A stretch of DNA of 55,442 nt from Methylophilaceae bacterium (GCA_011391175.1 JAABQZ010000002.1:1-55442), one strand, 5' to 3'. Shown: positions 43,267 through 52,822, counted from the first letter of the stretch. The notes: generated by a model not told the origin, from the sequence alone. Translations and numbers: made by a program.

Positions 43267-43926
43267 TTGAGTATTCACTACAGTAAACAACAACGGGCTT
43301 TGCAAGCGCAATTTGGCACAGAAAAAATGGCTGACCGCATTGAACAATTGGCTAGTCACAATGAGTTTAATGATGATGCCAAAGGATTTATTGAGCTCAG
43401 CGAGATGTTCTTTTTAACCTCCATTAATGATAAAGGTCAACCAACCGTTTCATATAAAGGTGGCGATGCAGGATTTGTAAAAGTGCTTGATTCTAATACA
43501 TTAATATTTCCTAATTACGATGGGAATGGCATGTTTTTGAGCATGGGCAACATCGTCGGTAACGCCAATATCGGCATGTTATTTATCTCGTTCGAGCGTC
43601 CGCATCGCATTCGCGTACAAGGTACAGCAACTATTTCGCAAGACCCTAAATTATTAGCACACTACAAAGAAGCAGATTTTGTAGTAACGGTAAAGTTAGA
43701 AGAGTTATGGCAAAACTGCCCAAGATATATCCCCAAATACGAAAAAGTGCGTAATTCACGCTACGTTCCACGCGCCGATTGCGAAACACCGCTGGCCGAA
43801 TGGAAGCGCGTCGATTTGTTGCAAGATGTGCTGTCTCCCTTAGATTTAGCCAAAGCGCAAGCCAAAGGCACGATTGATATTGTAGAGTGGGTAGGCAAGA
43901 TTCAAGCGGGCGCGGACGATGCTTAA
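43267..43926 (+). CDS. Pyridoxamine 5'-phosphate oxidase-family (FMN-binding split barrel) protein inserted in fhc operon
   Basis: TTG start preceded by aaaggagag; QPTVSYKGGDAGFVKVLDSNTLIFPNYDGNGMFLSMGNIVGNANIGMLFISFERPHRIRVQGTATI. Confidence 0.85.
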   Translation: MSIHYSKQQRALQAQFGTEKMADRIEQLASHNEFNDDAKGFIELSEMFFLTSINDKGQPTVSYKGGDAGFVKVLDSNTLIFPNYDGNGMFLSMGNIVGNANIGMLFISFERPHRIRVQGTATISQDPKLLAHYKEADFVVTVKLEELWQNCPRYIPKYEKVRNSRYVPRADCETPLAEWKRVDLLQDVLSPLDLAKAQAKGTIDIVEWVGKIQAGADDA

Positions 43927-43944
43927 TATAAATTCGCGTAGAAT

Positions 43945-44865
43945 ATGCTTTTAAACGGTATACATATTGACGACACCTTCGCTGAGGCATTTAATATGCG
44001 TGGCACGCGCGTCATCATCACTGCGCAAAATCATAAGTGGGCATACCACGCCGCCAATGCCATGACAGGCTTTGCCACTAGCGTGATTGGCTGTGGCGTA
44101 GAGGCAGGCATCGAGCGTGAGTTATCTGCCGACGAAACACCCGACGGCAGGCCTGGGGTGAATGTACTGATGTTCGCCATGGGCAGCAAAGTGCTGATGC
44201 AACAGTTGGAAACGCGTATGGGACAATGCATCCTGACCTGCCCAACTGCAGCAGCATTTGCTGGTATTGATTCTGAAGACCAGATTAACTTGGGCAAGCA
44301 TTTGCGCTATTTTGGCGATGGCTACCAAACTTCTAAGCTGTTAAATGGGATACGCTACTGGCGTATTCCTGTGATGGATGGCGAATTTTTAGTGCAAGAA
44401 ACCACTGGCATGGTGCGCGCCATCGGTGGCGGTAATTTTTTAATTCTCGCCACCAGCCAAGCCAGCGCTTTACATGCAGCAGAAACCGCCATTGTAGCGA
44501 TGAAACAAGTGCCGAATGTGATAATGCCGTTTCCTGGTGGCGTGGTGCGTAGTGGTTCTAAAGTGGGCAGTAAATACCCTAGTATGTTTGCCTCTACCAA
44601 CGATGCTTTTTGTCCCACACTCAAAGGCTTAGTTAACACCGAGCTAAGTGACGACATTGAAAGCGTCATGGAAATTGTGATTGACGGGCTGAGCTTTGAC
44701 GACATTGCAATATCTATGAAAGTCGGTATTGAAGCGATTTGTGCATTAAATAAAATCAGTGGTGAAAAAAGTGGCGTAAAACGTATTTCTGCAGGCAATT
44801 ATGGCGGCAAGCTTGGGCCACATCATTTTAAATTGCATGAGATTCTGGGTGGAAAATCAACGTGA
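43945..44865 (+). CDS. fhcD: Formylmethanofuran--tetrahydromethanopterin N-formyltransferase
   Basis: MLLNGIHIDDTFAEAFNMRGTRVIITAQNHKWAYHAANAMTGFATSVIGCGVEAGIE. Confidence 0.95.
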   Translation: MLLNGIHIDDTFAEAFNMRGTRVIITAQNHKWAYHAANAMTGFATSVIGCGVEAGIERELSADETPDGRPGVNVLMFAMGSKVLMQQLETRMGQCILTCPTAAAFAGIDSEDQINLGKHLRYFGDGYQTSKLLNGIRYWRIPVMDGEFLVQETTGMVRAIGGGNFLILATSQASALHAAETAIVAMKQVPNVIMPFPGGVVRSGSKVGSKYPSMFASTNDAFCPTLKGLVNTELSDDIESVMEIVIDGLSFDDIAISMKVGIEAICALNKISGEKSGVKRISAGNYGGKLGPHHFKLHEILGGKST

Positions 44866-45524
44866 AGCCACTTACCTTCACCCTTAAAAAACTCGCACCA
44901 TCCAAGGTGGATTGTCGCAGGTTAACGCCCGACAAACTAGAAGGTTTAAGCATTAAACAAATACTAGAAATTACTTTAAATAATACATTTAAAGTAATTG
45001 ATTTATTTGATATTATTGGTGAAGATTTTGAACAAATTGTGTTTAGAAACAGCAGCCCCCAGCTTGCCTACATCGGTCATGAAATGTCACGTGGCAGCAT
45101 CACTATTGAAGCCGATTGTGGTGATTTTTTAGGTGCCAATATGCGAGGTGGTCACATTATTTGCCATGGCAACGCGGGCGATAGAGTTGGCGACCAAATG
45201 CGCCGCGGCTTGATTTTGATTGACGGCAATGCTGGTGATTACTGCGGCAGCCGCATGCTGGCTGGCACTATCGGCGTGCATGGCCAAGTAGGCAACTATA
45301 CTGGTTTTGGTATGAAGCGTGGCACCATTTTATTGACCAAACCAACCAATCTACACGCTACACTGCAAGATTGCGGCGCGCACAATTTGCCTTTTTTAAA
45401 ACTACTACTTAACGCGATTAAACCACTAAAATCAAAATTCTCTGCCCTAAACAGCATACGCGTACAGCGCTATGGTGGTGACATTGCCTGCAGCGGCACA
45501 GGCGAAATTCTAGTGCTTCAATAA
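44862..45524 (+). CDS. fhcC: Formylmethanofuran dehydrogenase subunit C homologue (FhcC)
   Basis: GXXXG beta-helix repeats GDFLGANMRGGHIICHGNAGDRVGDQMRRGLILIDGNAGDYCGSRMLAGTI. Confidence 0.95.
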   Translation: MKPLTFTLKKLAPSKVDCRRLTPDKLEGLSIKQILEITLNNTFKVIDLFDIIGEDFEQIVFRNSSPQLAYIGHEMSRGSITIEADCGDFLGANMRGGHIICHGNAGDRVGDQMRRGLILIDGNAGDYCGSRMLAGTIGVHGQVGNYTGFGMKRGTILLTKPTNLHATLQDCGAHNLPFLKLLLNAIKPLKSKFSALNSIRVQRYGGDIACSGTGEILVLQ

Positions 45525-45560
45525 TCAATACTCTTAAAATTACAAACAGGAGCAAATAAC

Positions 45561-46088
45561 ATGGCAAATTTACTGACCAAATTAAAAGGCGACCATGCTG
45601 CACTACCTGCAGCATTTTCAAGCAAAGCCGTCTTGCTGGCTTGGGTCGGCGCATTTATAGCGATTGCCTCAGTAGCTTTACTCAGTAACCAGTTTTCTTA
45701 TTTATTAATATTAGGCTCATTTGGCGCTAGCTGTGTCGTCTTGTTTGCTTATCCTGATGCACCATTTTCACAACCTAGAAACGTCATACTTGGCCACTTT
45801 TTAAGCACACTGACTGGCTTAATTTTTATCAGCTTGTTTGGCGTGGCTTGGTGGGTACTGGCGGCCGCGGTGGCTAGTGCAATTGCTATTATGATGCTCA
45901 CTCGTACTGTGCACCCACCTGCTGGCTCTAACCCAGTGATTATTTGGTTGATGGCCGCCTCACACGCCGATTTGAGTTGGCAGTTTTTGCTGTTCCCCAC
46001 CTTAGTAGGCGCGATTGTGATTACGCTAGTTTCGCTGATTTACAATAACCTGACGCGCGAAGGCAATTATCCAAAATACTGGTTTTAA
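45561..46088 (+). CDS. HPP family membrane protein
   Basis: LGSFGASCVVLFAYPDAPFSQPRNVILGHFLSTLTGL...RTVHPPAGSNPVI (HPP motif). Confidence 0.93.
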   Translation: MANLLTKLKGDHAALPAAFSSKAVLLAWVGAFIAIASVALLSNQFSYLLILGSFGASCVVLFAYPDAPFSQPRNVILGHFLSTLTGLIFISLFGVAWWVLAAAVASAIAIMMLTRTVHPPAGSNPVIIWLMAASHADLSWQFLLFPTLVGAIVITLVSLIYNNLTREGNYPKYWF

Positions 46089-46162
46089 ACATGCGCCAGA
46101 TTTTCTGAATATAAATTTTGGCATGTTAAAATAGCATTTTTAGCTAAAGATTTATTGCAACA

Positions 46163-47116
46163 ATGTCATCGTCAACACACAAATATTTAACAGCCGCGCT
46201 GTATAAGTTCGTCTCATTACCTAATTACGCTGCCCTACAGCCCAATATTCATGCCGCTTGCGTGGCACACAAAATAAAAGGTACCATTTTATTAGCAGAA
46301 GAAGGTATTAACGGCACGATTGCAGGATTGCCAGCAGATATTCACGCTGTACTTGATTTTTTGCGCACCGACGCTACATTTGAGGGGAAATTTTCCACCT
46401 TAGAGCACAAAGAATCCTACGCCGACGAGCACCCATTTTATCGCATGAAGGTGAAGTTAAAGAAAGAAATCGTCACCATGGGCGTGCCTAGCGTAAATCC
46501 CAATAACACCGTCGGCACTTACGTAAAACCCGAGGACTGGAACGCACTAATTGCCGACCCTGACGTGATAGTATTAGACACGCGCAACGATTATGAGGTG
46601 CACATTGGCACCTTCAAAGGTGCAGTTAACCCAGTAACTACCACGTTTCGCGAGTTTCCCGAATACGTCTCGCAAAATCTGGATAAAACCAAACACAAAA
46701 AAGTGGCTATGTTTTGCACTGGCGGCATCCGCTGCGAAAAAGCCAGCAGTTATATGCTAGAACAAGGTTTTGAAGCTGTTTATCACTTGCAAGGCGGCAT
46801 TTTAAAATACCTAGAAACTGTGCCAGAAGAACAAAGCCTGTGGCAAGGTGAGTGCTTTGTATTTGACCAACGCGTCGCGGTAAAGCACGGCTTAGAAGTC
46901 GGCGAGTTTGATCAATGCTACGCCTGCCGCATGCCGCTTTCACCACAAGAACTTAAATCGCCGCTATACACGGCTGGCATTAGTTGCCCACATTGTTACG
47001 ACTCTCTCACCGAAGAAAAGAAAAAAAACCTCACTGAGCGCCAAAAACAGGTGATTTTGGCCAAACAACGTGGTGAAACGCATATTGGTGGAAATAAAAA
47101 ATCAAATGTCAGCTAA
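46163..47116 (+). CDS. trhO: tRNA uridine hydroxylase / rhodanese-domain protein (YceA/TrhO)
   Basis: [62 protein letters not shown]. Confidence 0.92.
   Translation: MSSSTHKYLTAALYKFVSLPNYAALQPNIHAACVAHKIKGTILLAEEGINGTIAGLPADIHAVLDFLRTDATFEGKFSTLEHKESYADEHPFYRMKVKLKKEIVTMGVPSVNPNNTVGTYVKPEDWNALIADPDVIVLDTRNDYEVHIGTFKGAVNPVTTTFREFPEYVSQNLDKTKHKKVAMFCTGGIRCEKASSYMLEQGFEAVYHLQGGILKYLETVPEEQSLWQGECFVFDQRVAVKHGLEVGEFDQCYACRMPLSPQELKSPLYTAGISCPHCYDSLTEEKKKNLTERQKQVILAKQRGETHIGGNKKSNVS
46231..46267. repeat. Candidate degenerate repeat copy inside trhO coding sequence
   Basis: TGCCCTACAGCCCAATATTCATGCCGCTTGCGTGGCA; about 29/37 identity to consensus without gaps. Confidence 0.5.
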
Positions 47117-47275
47117 AGCCAGCATATTTACTCAGCCTTGTTTGAGCATTAAGTTTAGTTGAGCAAATATTAAGCGTAGTATAGTGCCTGATAACCTGCA
47201 TACATTAGATAGAGATAGCCCGTATGCATTTGGAAATACCTATAATATCTTGGCAAGCCCAATTGAAAGTATTTC

Positions 47276-48436
47276 ATGAGCATTGACTCTAAACCCCCTG
47301 CAGAATTAAATTCCGAGTCTTCAACAGGCAGCTTACCATCGCCTAACCCAATACAAGTAAAAAATGTCGCGTTAGTGATAATAACCACCATTGCCGTCAT
47401 CTTTGCATTGGATTGGGCTCAAAGTTTTATCATCACCATGCTGTTAGGTGTGCTTTTAGCCTATGCGTTAAATCCATTGGTAAACAAATTAGAGCATATC
47501 AAAATTAATCGGTTTATCGGCTCAACTATGGTTATTTTAGCGCTGATTTCCAGTATTGCATTTGGAGGCTACGCATTGCGTGGCCAAGTGCAATCTATTA
47601 TTTCGACTCTACCTGAAGCTGCAACTAAGTTTACCTCTGGGTTTGCTGTGAAGCGTGGGGAGCCACTGACCAACATGCAAAAAATACAAATTGCGGCAAA
47701 TCAAGTTGAAAAGGCTACTAGCGAGGCAGAAAATAATATTTCTAAGCCAAAAAAACCAACCATGCATGTTGTTTTAGATGAACGGAAATTTAAAATTGGT
47801 GACTTTCTTTGGCGAAGCTCTCTAGGCGTTTTTGGCTTTATTGCAGAGGCAGTAACCATGATATTTTTGGCGTATTTTATCTTACTATCTGGGGATTCTT
47901 TTAAACGTAAATTAGTAAAACTTACTGGGCCTTCGCTTACCAGCAAAAAAATTACCGTCAACATACTCGCTGACATCAATCATTCTATACAACGCTATAT
48001 ATACATGCTGATAGTAACCAATATTATCACTGGCGCTTTATCTTGGGTTGTATTCCGCTTACTAGGTTTAGAGAACGCTGGCGCATGGGCTGTTGCAGCT
48101 GGCTTTATGCACATCGTGCCTTATTTTGGCCCTGCTGCAACTGCTGTGGTCACTGGAATGGCGGCTTATATGCAATTTAATTCGCTATTAATGGCATTGG
48201 TCGTTTCAGGCGCGTCGGTATTAATCGCTACTATCGTTGGCGTGTTTATCACAACTTGGATGACGGGCCGCATCGCCAAAATGAATTCTGCAGCAGTCTT
48301 TATTGCACTTATCTTTTTCTCTTGGTTGTGGGGTTTATGGGGCATGCTACTTGGCATACCCGTTATATTCATAGTCAAAGTAGTCTGTGAACACATAGAG
48401 CATTTGCAGCCTATAGCTGAGTTACTTGGTGATTAA
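47276..48436 (+). CDS. AI-2E family transporter
   Basis: Multi-TM; ADINHSIQRYIYMLIVTNIITGALSWVVFRLLGLENAGAWAVAAGFMHIVPYFGPA. Confidence 0.9.
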   Translation: MSIDSKPPAELNSESSTGSLPSPNPIQVKNVALVIITTIAVIFALDWAQSFIITMLLGVLLAYALNPLVNKLEHIKINRFIGSTMVILALISSIAFGGYALRGQVQSIISTLPEAATKFTSGFAVKRGEPLTNMQKIQIAANQVEKATSEAENNISKPKKPTMHVVLDERKFKIGDFLWRSSLGVFGFIAEAVTMIFLAYFILLSGDSFKRKLVKLTGPSLTSKKITVNILADINHSIQRYIYMLIVTNIITGALSWVVFRLLGLENAGAWAVAAGFMHIVPYFGPAATAVVTGMAAYMQFNSLLMALVVSGASVLIATIVGVFITTWMTGRIAKMNSAAVFIALIFFSWLWGLWGMLLGIPVIFIVKVVCEHIEHLQPIAELLGD

Positions 48437-48491
48437 ATAAGTTGCCATGTGAGCGTTTGCTAAACACTTACAGATAAGAAAAACCACCTAT

Positions 48492-48713
48492 TTAGTCAAA
48501 ATCATCTGCTGCTGAACAGCTAGGTAAGTTCGGACTTTCATTCTTTTCAAACCCTTCGCGCTCTAGCTTTAATCGGTAAGCACAGTCGGGCAAGTGGCCT
48601 TGTAGGCTGCCATTAATTTTAGTCGTCACCACCTTACAATAAACACAGCGATAGGTATGCGCCTGACCTTCTAAATGCTCTTGAGGGTAATCAATATAGT
48701 AATTTTTTATCAT
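48492..48713 (-). CDS. Small hypothetical protein with zinc-finger-like CxxC/HxxxC
   Basis: YRCVYCKVVTTKINGSLQGHLPDCAYRLKLE. Confidence 0.55.
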   Translation of the reverse strand: MIKNYYIDYPQEHLEGQAHTYRCVYCKVVTTKINGSLQGHLPDCAYRLKLEREGFEKNESPNLPSCSAADDFD

Positions 48714-48993
48714 GCGCTAATTAGACACCTAACTTAATTAAATTTCCATCTTTACGCGTCAAAAATGACAATTTAATTACTCAAGATGCAATTCCAGCAA
48801 GCGTAAAAAAGCCTAGCAAGTTTAATTTACGGCTTTTAATATTACATTTACTACTCAAATTGGTGGCTGGCGTCAATCAAACAAAGCTATGTAAGCCAAT
48901 ATATAAGCTATTGTGTGCTTAGTAATAATGGTAAAAGCCCCCTATAAAGCCCCTGTAATTCTATGTAATTGCTGGTTAAATAATATTCTTATT

Positions 48994-49158
48994 TTATTTG
49001 ATAGCTTCAGACAAAGTAATAAGACGGGTGTCCAACTCAACTTGTAATGATTGCTTACCTTGCAGTAATGCAAAGCAATCAAGATTAGATTCGCGTTGGT
49101 TAGTGGCAGGTAAATGACCATCAGATGGTGATTGTTTTGGTTTGATATTTAGTTTCAT
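48994..49158 (-). CDS. Putative 54-aa small ORF
   Basis: Translation MKLNIKPKQSPSDGHLPATNQRESNLDCFALLQGKQSLQVELDTRLITLSEAIK; AAGGGA upstream of ATG; not in supplied ORF list (below length cutoff). Confidence 0.4.
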   Translation of the reverse strand: MKLNIKPKQSPSDGHLPATNQRESNLDCFALLQGKQSLQVELDTRLITLSEAIK

Positions 49159-49504
49159 TTATGAAAATTCCCTTTAAGTAGAGAAAGTATTATCTACCCT
49201 TTTTTTACGCAAATGGAATACATCACAAAAAATATTACATAGATGCATCATGAGGATTATTGCATATCGCGCGGGCGACAAAAGCCTACACCCAATAATT
49301 CAAATGCCCATGCTCCGCTCCAGCGCCAAACGTGTACTTATGGACTGCCCGCCCACCCATTGCATTGGGTGCTGACCGCCCAGTCAACTACGTTATGTTA
49401 AATGCATTACAATCTGTTACAAATATTTATAATGTATGATAAAAATATGAGTTATATTTATATGTATAGAATCAATAACTTATTAATTAAGGAGATCTAA
49501 ACTA

Positions 49505-49762
49505 ATGACTAACACTAATATAGCAATGCGTAACTCAATAATAGTTATTGCTTTGATTGCTTTTGCTACTAATGCCCTAGCTGATGAGTCACATGACTTC
49601 TATCAATCTGGCGATTATGCAAATAAAGAACTGGCTAAACGCATTAATAAAAAATTAGATGCTGAAGATACTGCGACTAAGCCAGATCCTGCTACTAATA
49701 GATTCTACGATAAGTTAGATGGGATATATGAAGATGCAAAGCATGAGATAGAAAATGAATGA
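49505..49762 (+). CDS. Small secreted hypothetical protein (85 aa, signal peptide)
   Basis: MTNTNIAMRNSIIVIALIAFATNALADESH; aaggagatc RBS upstream. Confidence 0.55.
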   Translation: MTNTNIAMRNSIIVIALIAFATNALADESHDFYQSGDYANKELAKRINKKLDAEDTATKPDPATNRFYDKLDGIYEDAKHEIENE

Positions 49763-49930
49763 GTCATAAGTTAAGTATGTCTATCCACTTGGTGTGGCTT
49801 TAATAGTGATTGTGTTTGCTACACGTATATTTCACTTATACAGCTGATACACCACCACTGCAACCCTCGCCAGTGCTTGATGTAGCTCATTTTAAGCGTG
49901 TATAAGCAACACAAAACTAACTTATACACC

Positions 49931-50090
49931 TTAGGCACCAAAGCTTAGCTTCTTTTCCTTATCTGCGTATCTGTACTTAAAATTCCATAGCTTTCCACCA
50001 GCTACCGTAATAAGTAAATACAGTCCGCAACTATCACCCAGCTTATAAGGCTTACCTTTTTCCTTCGCTGATTTAATCAGTCAATGCCAT
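49931..50090 (-). pseudogene. Remnant of a phage/island tyrosine-recombinase integrase (N-terminal arm-type DNA-binding, DUF4102-like)
   Basis: Minus-strand ATG GCA TTG ACT GAT (MALTD) then, after a stop/frameshift, GKPYKLGDSCGLYLLITVAGGKLWNFKYRYADKEKKLSFGA followed by stop; canonical integrase N-terminus; lies just downstream of ssrA. Confidence 0.85.
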
Positions 50091-50217
50091 ATCACACGCC
50101 CCTTCCATCTAGTTTGGGGGCTTTTCATTTAGCTATTTACAGAAAGCCCCACTACAAAGCCCCCAATTAAGTTAGCTTTAGTTAGACAACTTTAGACCGT
50201 ATAATTTAAAAAGGCAA

Positions 50218-50242
50218 TAAAAAACCAGCACTTAGGCTGGTT
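50218..50242 (-). terminator. Rho-independent terminator downstream of ssrA
   Basis: Minus strand AACCAGCCTAAGTGCTGGTTTTTTATT hairpin with T-run. Confidence 0.75.
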
Positions 50243-50277
50243 CTTTAGATATTACTGGACTACTTAAAACACTTAAA

Positions 50278-50645
50278 TGGTGGAGCTGGCGGGAATCGAA
50301 CCCGCGTCCGCAAATCCTCCACAGACAGTTCTACATACTTAGCCTGGTTGTTTAGTTTAATTTTGCATGCACCAACCGACAAGCGACTGCAAAACGAGTT
50401 ACCTTAAGGTTAATGAGGTGCTAAGTAACCCAACACTTCACGTATCCCGTGTATATGACGCTGCGTATGGGTTACCCCAATCCACCCCACGGGAGAGATG
50501 GTGCAGCGTCCAGCCGGTCTTAAGCGGCTAGAGCGTAAGTTTCGTCGTTTGCGACTATACTTGTTTCAGCTGTATTTACGAGGTAATCTGAGCCTCGGTA
50601 TGCCCTGCACTGCTTTGTAACCCACGTCGAAACCTGGTCAGCCCC
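50278..50645 (-). ncRNA. ssrA: Transfer-messenger RNA (tmRNA), tag peptide ANDETYALAA
   Basis: 3' end GGGTTCGATTCCCGCCAGCTCCACCA (rc of 50278 onward), 5' GGGGCTGA; tag ORF at 50520-50552 minus: GCA AAC GAC GAA ACT TAC GCT CTA GCC GCT TAA. Confidence 0.97.
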
Positions 50646-50721
50646 AAAACAATCCGCATTATACGCTTAAATCTCCAAAGCTGTTTCAGCCTCAAAGCAT
50701 TCTAAACTTCAGTAGATTGAA

Positions 50722-51411
50722 TTAGAAGTTTAAATAGAGTGTAGTAGACAGCACATGGTTCATTTTATCAGCACCACGCGCGTTAACGTATTGATTCAAA
50801 TAGCCGATTTCAAGCAGAGCATTGGGCTTAGCTACCCAAGAGGCGCCAACAAAAAGTCGATTTTGATCATAACCTTTGCGCGCGCCCCAATCAGTGTCAT
50901 TCAAATGCAAAAAAAACTCATCCCACGCGACAAGCGACACAGTTGAATATCCTGCCAGCGGTTTTGTGGCACGAACCATTTGCCTTAATCGATGGCCCGT
51001 ATCGTTGCCACCTTCTAAGTTGCGCTGTTCTAAACGCGTGCGACTTTGTAAGTTAACACCTTCAATTGGGTCAAAATTGTACAAAAATTGTTGCCACAAT
51101 CTATCTTCTTCTAGCTTAGCGCGCCCAGCAGGGTAAGTTTTAACGTTAGCATAACCTGCCCAAATACTGCTTTTTGCCGATAATTTATAAAAAATCGCTG
51201 GACGTAATATGAGCGAGTCAAAGTGGTCGCCCTCCTCCCGCCATCTGGGCTGAAATTCTGCGTACCAATTCAAATGCTCAATTAGCAATTTACCTTGCGC
51301 ATTAACGTTAAACCAGATGGCACCATCTTCCCCTAGGTCGGCGACTGCCATGCCTTGCGCAAACGCAAGCAAGATGACAAACAAAGTTTTAATAACAGAT
51401 TTAATATGCAT
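50722..51411 (-). CDS. DUF2490 family outer-membrane-like protein
   Basis: Signal peptide; WFNVNAQGKLLIEHLNWYAEFQPRWREEGDHFDSLILRPAIFYKLSAKSSIWAGY; C-terminal aromatic NF. Confidence 0.85.
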   Translation of the reverse strand: MHIKSVIKTLFVILLAFAQGMAVADLGEDGAIWFNVNAQGKLLIEHLNWYAEFQPRWREEGDHFDSLILRPAIFYKLSAKSSIWAGYANVKTYPAGRAKLEEDRLWQQFLYNFDPIEGVNLQSRTRLEQRNLEGGNDTGHRLRQMVRATKPLAGYSTVSLVAWDEFFLHLNDTDWGARKGYDQNRLFVGASWVAKPNALLEIGYLNQYVNARGADKMNHVLSTTLYLNF

Positions 51412-51457
51412 TTATGGTTACTTAAAAAGGCTTAACCCTAAAAATATCTAAGGATGG

Positions 51458-51907
51458 CTATTTATTATGTGCGCGCATGATTCTGCCTTTTTCGCGCTCC
51501 CAATCACGCGCTTTTTCAGTATCACGTTTATCATGTTGCTTTTTACCCTTGGCTAAACCAATTTGTACTTTGACACGGCCTTTTGAAAAATGCACATCTA
51601 AAGGCACAATCGTGTATCCAGCACGGTCGACTTTTTCGATGAGCTTAATAATTTCTTCGTTATGCAACAATAGCTTGCGGGTACGGATTGCATCTGGGCG
51701 AATGTGCGTAGAAGCCGCGCCCATGGGGGTGATATGGCAGCCAATAAGGTAAATTTCACCGCGCTGAATAATCACATATGCCTCTTTTAGGTTAGCACGA
51801 TTATCGCGAATGGCTTTAACTTCCCAGCCTTCTAGCACAATGCCAGCTTCGTATTTGTCCTCGATAAAATAATCGAAAAACGCTTTTTTATTTTGTGCGA
51901 TGCTCAT
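51458..51907 (-). CDS. smpB: SsrA-binding protein SmpB
   Basis: [60 protein letters not shown]. Confidence 0.98.
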   Translation of the reverse strand: MSIAQNKKAFFDYFIEDKYEAGIVLEGWEVKAIRDNRANLKEAYVIIQRGEIYLIGCHITPMGAASTHIRPDAIRTRKLLLHNEEIIKLIEKVDRAGYTIVPLDVHFSKGRVKVQIGLAKGKKQHDKRDTEKARDWEREKGRIMRAHNK

Positions 51908-51985
51908 ATTGCAAATATTTAGGGGTGTTATGACTTAAAATGGCATTTTACGCTAGTTTGACTAACTGACTCACATAAAAGCTGA

Positions 51986-52444
51986 ATGAATAAAGTTGAA
52001 AAAACGGTATTAGTGATGCACTCAGCCGCGCAAATGTTTGCACTGGTTGATGCTGTGGAAGATTACCCTAAATTTTTGCCTTGGTGTGGTGGTGTTGATT
52101 TGCTAGAACGTACAGAAACCAGCACCAGCGCCACTTTGCACATTAATTATCACGGCATTAAGCAACACTTTACTACGCAAAATAGCAAACAATTCCCGCA
52201 TAGCATGCAGATCAGCTTAAAAAATGGGCCGTTTAAACATTTGGATGGTGATTGGCGCTTTATTGAATTGCGCGCTGATGCATGTAAAATTGAATTCAGG
52301 TTAAATTACGAATTTGCCAATAGTTTTTTAGAGAAAATGATTGCCCCCGTATTTAGCCACATTGCCGCCACCTTTGTGGATGGATTTGTCGCCAGAGCAG
52401 ACAAAATATATGGCGCCGATAAACATATACAAGCAGCCAAGTAA
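51986..52444 (+). CDS. ratA: RatA/Coq10-family START-like protein
   Basis: SAAQMFALVDAVEDYPKFLPWCGGVDLLERTETSTSATLHINYHGIKQHFTTQN. Confidence 0.92.
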   Translation: MNKVEKTVLVMHSAAQMFALVDAVEDYPKFLPWCGGVDLLERTETSTSATLHINYHGIKQHFTTQNSKQFPHSMQISLKNGPFKHLDGDWRFIELRADACKIEFRLNYEFANSFLEKMIAPVFSHIAATFVDGFVARADKIYGADKHIQAAK

Positions 52445-52476
52445 CTAATAGTTAAAATCCTGTAAGAAAGGTCAAA

Positions 52477-52803
52477 ATGAGCAGTCTTGATATGACAGTA
52501 GAAGTGGCTTATGCACTTCCTCATCAACAGTTGATTATTCCAGTGCAAATAGCGCCAGATTCTAATGCAGACGCGGCGATTCAAGCCTCTGGTATTTTAA
52601 CTAAATTTCCTGAAATTGATTTACACGTCAATCAAATTGGCGTGTTTGGTAAACTTATTAAGTTAGATACGCCACTACGCCATTTAGACCGCGTCGAAAT
52701 TTATCGCCCACTCATTGCTGACCCGAAAGAAGTACGCAAACAACGCGCCGAGGAAGGTAAAGTGATGAAAAAAGGCGGTGGAGATGCAGCGCCTTTGGGT
52801 TAA
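52477..52803 (+). CDS. rnfH: RnfH family ubiquitin-like protein
   Basis: VEVAYALPHQQLIIPVQIAPDSNADAAIQASGIL...FGKLIKLDTPLRHLDRVEIYRPLIADPKEVRKQRAEE. Confidence 0.93.
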   Translation: MSSLDMTVEVAYALPHQQLIIPVQIAPDSNADAAIQASGILTKFPEIDLHVNQIGVFGKLIKLDTPLRHLDRVEIYRPLIADPKEVRKQRAEEGKVMKKGGGDAAPLG

Positions 52804-52822
52804 TATTTCAACAGCTTTTTAA

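Noticed and set aside
50520-50552. tmRNA tag ANDETYALAA as an unusual tag
   Set aside because: Close to the common betaproteobacterial ANDE-YALAA form, so not novel.
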